Positions 61,230-64,000 of a DNA stretch of 64,000 nucleotides are shown piece after piece. Within the stretch, counting starts at the first letter, position 1, and every line of letters starts with the position of its first letter. Origin of the DNA: Falsiroseomonas tokyonensis (lineage in GTDB: Bacteria; Pseudomonadota; Alphaproteobacteria; Acetobacterales; Acetobacteraceae); the NCBI RefSeq assembly GCF_019024325.1, contig NZ_JAFNJS010000001.1, forward strand, positions 248,001-312,000, given 5' to 3'. Position numbers and translations under genes: made by a program. The notes below the pieces were generated by a model. It did not search any database, had not been told where the DNA came from, and worked only from the letters and a program-made list of their open reading frames with translations.

Positions 61230-61601
61230 TCAGGCGTAGCGCCGCTGGGCCTCCCGCGGATGGCCGGAGGGCAGCGCCTCCAGCCCCGGATCGGCCGGCA
61301 GCTCCACCCCGAAATTGCGCTGCAGCACATCGGCGATGACCTCGTAGCAGGATCCGATGCGGACCACCTCCATGCTGCGGAAGTCGTCATCCAGCAGGTG
61401 CAGCTCGTCATGCAGGTCGAGGTTGCCGAGCATGGCATTGCGCTTGTGCGCGCCGCGCCCCTTGGCGTGGAAGAAGCGCATCAGCGCGTCCTGGCAGCTG
61501 CCGATGCCGGCATAGCCGACATCCATCGGGATCAGCGCCACCCCGCCTGCCTGCACCGCCTGCACCACCCGGGCGGCATCGCCGGGATTATCGAAGCGCG
61601 T
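61230..61601 (-). pseudogene. Remnant of a Sua5/YciO/YrdC-family gene
   Basis: About 124 residues resemble the two ends of a YrdC-domain protein. The beginning (TRFDNPGDAARVVQAVQAGG, VALIPMDVGYAGIGSCQDAL, FFHAKGRGAHKRNAMLGNL) is the RNA/ATP-binding N-terminus of the family. It jumps, at about HLLDDDFRSMEVVRIGSCYE, directly into what looks like the C-terminal tail (VIADVLQRNFGVELPADPGL). A family member of normal length (about 280-320 residues in related bacteria, from memory) would have about 120 more residues between. No good start codon is seen before TRFDNPG (an ACG or in-frame GTG would be needed). The frame itself is open, so a short functional product cannot be fully excluded. Confidence 0.6.
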
Positions 61602-61730
61602 CGCTGGGGGCGCTCGCCACCTTCGGCGCCCACCCCGGCCTGGCTCAGTCCTGGCCTTCCTCCGCCGCGCAGTCTCGTGCCGGCGGCGGCGCGGGGGAAA
61701 GGCATTCGTCCGGACAATTCGCAACCGGAC

Positions 61731-61756
61731 AAAGAAAAGGGCGCCGGATGGCGCCC
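61731..61756 (-). terminator. Rho-independent terminator of the Ala/Arg-rich repeat gene
   Basis: On the minus strand GGGCGCC, loop ATCC, GGCGCCC (61739-61756) followed by TTTTCTTT (61731-61738), 35 bases past the stop of the gene at 61792. Stem, loop and T-run are all canonical. Confidence 0.8.
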
Positions 61757-61791
61757 CCTTCGCTTGGTCTATTCCGGAAGCTGCGGCGCTG

Positions 61792-62370
61792 TCAGAGCGG
61801 CATGCAGCGGACGATGTCGTCATGCCCGCGGGCGAGGGTGGCGAAGGTGCCCACCGGGCAATCGCGCTGCGACATGGTCACGGCCGGCAGGCCGGCCTGC
61901 CAGCCGGCGATGCTGCTGCGGCGAGAGATGGTGGCCGCGGCCGCACCGCGCACCACCACGCCACCGCGCTGGGTGCGCACATCGCCGCGGCGCACGACCT
62001 GCTGGCGGGACGCCGCCGCCTGGCGCGTGCTGCTGCGTGCGGCACTGCGGCTGCTGGCGCGGGCGGTCGCCCGGGCGGCGGTACGCGGCGTGCTGCGGGC
62101 CGCGCTGCGGGTGCTGCTGCGGGCGGCGGTGCGTGCGGCGCTGCGCGGCGTGGCACGGCTGGCGCTGCGCGGCGTGCTGCGGCTGGCCGTGGCCGGGGTG
62201 GCGCGGCTGGCGGCCCGCGGCGTGGCGCGGGTGGAGGCCCGGCTGGCCGGGCTGGCGGCGAGATTCGTTCTGCTGACCGATGTGCCGCTTCGTTCATCCC
62301 GCCTAGCGGCATCAGCCGACTGGGGTGCAAGGACGAGCACGGACAACAGGGCGAGCAGGATTAGCCGCAT
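61792..62370 (-). CDS. Secreted Ala/Arg/Ser/Thr tetrapeptide-repeat protein
   Basis: 192 residues from ATG 62368-62370. Signal peptide MRLILLALLSVLVLAPQSAD, cut near ADA-A. The middle (about residues 38-120) is a basic low-complexity run in which Arg recurs nearly every fourth residue: RSAARTAARSSTRSAARSTP is a typical stretch. The C-terminus is ordered-looking, with a Cys pair: SIAGWQAGLPAVTMSQRDCP, VGTFATLARGHDDIVRCMPL. I do not recognise the family; the composition recalls histone-H1-like proteins but this one is exported. A good terminator follows. Polyanion binding at the cell surface is a guess. Confidence 0.78.
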   Translation of the reverse strand: MRLILLALLSVLVLAPQSADAARRDERSGTSVSRTNLAASPASRASTRATPRAASRATPATASRSTPRSASRATPRSAARTAARSSTRSAARSTPRTAARATARASSRSAARSSTRQAAASRQQVVRRGDVRTQRGGVVVRGAAAATISRRSSIAGWQAGLPAVTMSQRDCPVGTFATLARGHDDIVRCMPL

Positions 62371-62497
62371 GCGAAGAAAGTCCCCCAATTCACCACACCG
62401 GCCTGATGGCCCGGCGTGGTTCCCCCGAACCCCCAAGGGTTCCCCGAGGCCTACTAGACTGACGGCCCCGTGACCTGTCAACGCGCATTTCAGGATG

Positions 62498-63655
62498 TTA
62501 CGTGAGGTGCTGAAGTCCAAGCCAATCCTGGCTTTGCATCTCGTTCAGCCGGCTCGCAGTACGCGCGAACATGGCAGCATTATGGCCTTCTTCATGCAGC
62601 CGATCGGGGATCGCCTCCGCGCTGGCCAGCAGCTTCACGCGATGTTCGTAGAGCGTATCGACCAGCGTGATGAAGCGCCGGGCGCGGTCGAAATTCTCCG
62701 GATTGAGACGCGGGATGCCGTCCAGGATCAGTGTGTGGAAATGCGTCGCGATCGCCAGGTAGTCGGCCGGGCCCAGCGGCCGGCCGCAGAGCGACTCGAA
62801 ATCGAAGCGCGCCACCCCCTCCACCGCCTGCGGCACTTCCAGCGACCGGCCGAGCAGGGTCAGGCGCATGGGCTTGCCGTGCCGCTGGCCGGTCAACTCC
62901 TCGAAGGCCGCATCCAGCGCCCGCGTCGCCCGCTCATCCGCCGGCACATGCCAGGTGGGCAGCGCCCGGATCCGGTCGCGGCGATAATCCCGCGCCGCCT
63001 CCAGCGTCAGCACCTCCAGCCGGCGGGAGATCAGGCCGATGAAGGGCAGGAAGGCATCGCGGCCGGGGCGGCCCTTGAACAGATCCGCCGGCGCGGTGTT
63101 GGAGGTGGCGACCACCACCGTGCCGCGGGCGAACAGCGCCTGGAACAGCCGGCCGAGGATCATCGCATCGGCGATGTCATGCACCTGGAATTCGTCGAAG
63201 CAGAGCAGCGCGGCCTCCGACGTGATGGCATCGGCCAGCGGCGGGATCGGGTCCGCCGTATCGCCGTGCTGCTTCTTCCAGGCATGGATGCGCCGGTGCG
63301 CGTCCTGCATGAATTGGTGGAAGTGGATGCGCCGCTTGCGGGTCACCTCCGCCGTTTCGAAGAACAGGTCCATCAGCATGGATTTGCCGCGGCCGACCTC
63401 GCCCACCAGGTACAGGCCCATCGGCGTGCCCGCGGGGGCTTCCTCGGCGGCCACCGGCTTGCGGCGGGTGAAGCGGGCGAAGAAGCCGCCCTTCTCCGGC
63501 TCCTCCGGATGCGGGTCGTAGCCCCGGGTGCGGCGCCAGAGATCCTGCAGCACCTCCACCGCTCGCGCCTGGGCCGGGTCGGCGGCCAATACGCCTTCCG
63601 CGAGGCGGGCACGGTAGGTCACGAGCGGACCCCCGGGGGACGGGCGATCATTCAT
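62498..63655 (-). CDS. zapE: Cell division protein ZapE (AFG1-like ATPase)
   Basis: 385 residues from ATG 63653-63655. AFG1/ZapE signatures: GLYLVGEVGRGKSMLMDLFF (Walker A), RRIHFHQFMQDAHRRIHAWK, LLCFDEFQVHDIADAMILGR (Walker B and sensor region), VVVATSNTAPADLFKGRPGR and the C-terminal FITLVDTLYEHRVKLLASAE. In E. coli ZapE is an ATPase that affects FtsZ ring stability; the mitochondrial homologue is AFG1. In Alphaproteobacteria it often lies beside mdh-suc genes, as here (with two small genes between). Confidence 0.92.
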   Translation of the reverse strand: MNDRPSPGGPLVTYRARLAEGVLAADPAQARAVEVLQDLWRRTRGYDPHPEEPEKGGFFARFTRRKPVAAEEAPAGTPMGLYLVGEVGRGKSMLMDLFFETAEVTRKRRIHFHQFMQDAHRRIHAWKKQHGDTADPIPPLADAITSEAALLCFDEFQVHDIADAMILGRLFQALFARGTVVVATSNTAPADLFKGRPGRDAFLPFIGLISRRLEVLTLEAARDYRRDRIRALPTWHVPADERATRALDAAFEELTGQRHGKPMRLTLLGRSLEVPQAVEGVARFDFESLCGRPLGPADYLAIATHFHTLILDGIPRLNPENFDRARRFITLVDTLYEHRVKLLASAEAIPDRLHEEGHNAAMFARTASRLNEMQSQDWLGLQHLT

Positions 63656-63708
63656 GCGGCGCGCGATACCGCGATGTTGCGGGCGCGGCAATCTCGGGCG
63701 GACAGCAA

Positions 63709-63736
63709 GGACGGGGAGAAGGAATTCTCCCCGTCC
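63709..63736. promoter_or_regulatory. 12-bp perfect hairpin between divergent zapE and glycosyltransferase genes
   Basis: GGACGGGGAGAA (63709-63720), loop GGAA, TTCTCCCCGTCC (63725-63736), then CCCTCATCTATTTT on the plus strand. It resembles a terminator or attenuator but sits in the leader of the rightward gene (start 63775), with no rightward gene before it. Confidence 0.45.
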
Positions 63737-63774
63737 CCCTCATCTATTTTCGGCAATTGGGGCAAGGTGCCGGA

Positions 63775-64000
63775 ATGAAGGCTGCCGCTGCCCTGCTTTA
63801 TGCGCCTGATGGCTATGACACCTCCCGGCCCAGGCTGATGGGGCGGCATGCGGCAGGCGCCGGCTTCCTCGGGGGGCTGGTGCGGCATGCGGGCTTCGAC
63901 CGGCTGGTGGCGCTGACCCGCAGCGCCGACGATGCCGCCGCCTTCCGTGCGCAGCTCAAGGACCTCGGCGCCACAGTGCCGGCGGAGACGCTGGGCGATG
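63775..64000 (+). CDS. Glycosyltransferase-like protein, N-terminal part; runs off the right edge
   Basis: 75 codons are visible from ATG 63775, preceded by a weak GGTGCCGGA region. The sequence MKAAAALLYAPDGYDTSRPR, LMGRHAAGAGFLGGLVRHAG and FDRLVALTRSADDAAAFRAQ resembles, from memory, the N-terminus of alphaproteobacterial family 4-like glycosyltransferases, which often begin with 'DGY-T-x-GPRLMGR-xAG-GFL'. No catalytic motif is within the window, so the call is provisional. Confidence 0.55.
   Translation, partial: MKAAAALLYAPDGYDTSRPRLMGRHAAGAGFLGGLVRHAGFDRLVALTRSADDAAAFRAQLKDLGATVPAETLGD

Overview
The window reads as a chromosome segment of a very GC-rich alphaproteobacterium, most likely of the family Acetobacteraceae (Roseomonas-like). 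The reasons are the base composition, a Komagataeibacter-type cellulose operon with a fused bcsAB gene and bcsD, the mdh-sucCD-sucAB gene order, several orphan tripartite-tricarboxylate (Bug-type) binding proteins, and an MlaA/MlaC pair. No rRNA, tRNA, CRISPR array, transposase or phage gene was seen. The taxonomic call is an inference; no search was run.

Layout. 1-7.3 kb: the 5' end of a TPR protein (leftward), then a giant rightward gene of 2,219 codons that is almost nothing but an 8-residue Thr-rich repeat. 7.3-14.1 kb: an MFS exporter and an acyl-CoA synthetase-like gene (leftward, coupled), divergent from a hydantoinase/oxoprolinase-type hyuB-hyuA pair. 14.1-26.7 kb: a leftward cellulose operon, bcsZ-bcsP-bcsQ-bcsAB-bcsC-bcsD, with ATGA overlaps bcsQ/bcsAB and bcsAB/bcsC. 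26.9-33.5 kb: an M24 aminopeptidase, a DUF1127 protein, prmA, a UvrD/PcrA helicase and a secreted pentapeptide-repeat protein. 33.6-41.1 kb: a BASS-type transporter, a small tail-anchored protein, a Bug protein, metF, mlaA-mlaC, a 3-hydroxyisobutyryl-CoA hydrolase-like gene and a GntR/HutC regulator. 41.2-53.5 kb: DUF3052, SIMPL, an oligopeptide-type binding protein with an amidohydrolase, a Bug-enolase superfamily-DMT exporter-D-aminopeptidase operon, a decayed histidine kinase, and a DUF3237/Bug divergent pair. 53.6-61.1 kb: the TCA-cycle operon mdh-sucC-sucD-sucA-sucB (leftward). 61.2-64 kb: a YrdC-domain remnant, a secreted Ala/Arg-rich repeat protein, zapE, and the start of a glycosyltransferase.

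How parts fit together. The cellulose cluster looks complete: endoglucanase, proline-rich accessory protein, ParA-like protein, fused synthase and periplasmic subunit, outer-membrane exporter, and the BcsD subunit linked to crystalline cellulose. The giant repeat protein has no recognisable signal peptide or anchoring domain and sits next to a TPR gene whose N-terminus resembles SPINDLY/OGT-type glycosyltransferases; a Thr-glycosylated surface or storage polymer is a testable idea, not a conclusion.

Intergenic regions carry at least three dispersed palindromic repeat families: a five-hairpin element of about 200 bp (two copies, compensatory changes in the long stem), a 117-bp element with inverted ends (two copies), and a RIME-like element (one long, one short copy). 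A 40-bp palindrome also appears to sit in frame inside hyuB.
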